A stretch of 14,468 nucleotides of DNA. Origin: Firmicutes bacterium UBA4916. GTDB lineage: Bacteria > Bacillota > Clostridia > Tissierellales > Tepidimicrobiaceae. The notes under the pieces are model-generated. The model saw nothing but the letters and a program-made list of their open reading frames with translations, did no database searches and had not been told where the DNA came from. Location: NCBI GenBank assembly GCA_002398845.1, contig DHBY01000091.1, forward strand, positions 8,105-22,572, read 5' to 3'. The position numbers were made by a program, and so were the translations under genes. The first letter of the stretch is position 1. Every line of letters begins with the position of its first letter. Shown one piece after another: positions 14,455-14,468 of this stretch.

Positions 14455-14468
14455 ACTGGGGACAGTTC
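14455..14468. repeat. Truncated GGGGAC-type repeat at the window edge
   Basis: ACTGGGGACAGTTC runs off the window. It shares TGGGGAC plus GTT with the arm of the palindrome at 2968-3027, and is G/C-richer than its flanks. It is probably the first arm of a similar dispersed element; the partner arm would be outside. Confidence 0.4.

Noticed and set aside
2968..14468. CRISPR array or toxin-antitoxin reading of the repeats
   Set aside because: The GGGGAC repeats are two distant, non-tandem copies with no spacers, and no small paired genes lie beside them.

Overview
This is a very A/T-rich stretch, with strong purine-rich Shine-Dalgarno sites, several TTG/GTG starts and housekeeping promoters close to the TTGACA-N17-TATAAT consensus. 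Together these point to a low-GC Gram-positive anaerobe of the Clostridia/Tissierellia type. That assignment is inference from base composition, gene style and protein resemblance. No rRNA or other phylogenetic marker is present, and there is no tRNA, CRISPR array, intact transposase or phage gene.

Layout, left to right. (1) Positions 1-818: 5' part of an unrecognised minus-strand gene behind a consensus promoter. (2) 941-2883: an ECF-type sigma factor and a DUF4179-type membrane protein (probable anti-sigma/sensor), overlapping by ATGA on the minus strand and ending in a hairpin whose 19-bp stem is complete only in the minus-strand RNA. (3) 2968-3027: a perfect 27-bp inverted repeat with a GTGGGGACG core, a dispersed-repeat type of element. 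(4) 3073-6509: a TetR regulator plus a large RND/MMPL (HAE3-like) transporter on the minus strand, with a consensus promoter and a perfect 12-bp palindromic operator at its start point. (5) 6790-7551: a plus-strand IclR-family regulator ending in a bidirectional terminator shared with the next operon. (6) 7586-14346: a six-gene minus-strand operon, in transcription order panB, panE, a YtcJ-like amidohydrolase, a divergent LIVCS (BrnQ-family) transporter, yhdT and a panF-like Na+ symporter. (7) 14406-14468: the terminator of an unseen upstream gene, then the start of another GGGGAC-type repeat.

The six-gene operon is the most interesting part. PanB and PanE convert 2-oxoisovalerate to ketopantoate and then pantoate. 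PanF/YhdT is the pair known from pantothenate uptake, and a BrnQ-family carrier could move a branched-chain compound. There is no panC or panD here; instead there is a metal-dependent amidohydrolase that has no place in the textbook pathway. Two readings are possible: pantoate supply plus salvage, in which the amidohydrolase frees a precursor from an imported amide; or breakdown of pantothenate or a pantothenate-like amide toward 2-oxoisovalerate. The nearby IclR regulator, a family that often controls catabolic operons, fits the second reading, but PanE equilibrium favours the first. The operon promoter is followed by direct repeats phased at 10 and 20 bp that look like an operator.

Start sites were re-chosen where the Shine-Dalgarno demanded it: TetR at 6509, the LIVCS carrier at 10762 and panB at 14262. 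No stretch longer than 300 bases lacks a gene; the longest gap (6510-6789) holds the divergent tetR and iclR promoters.
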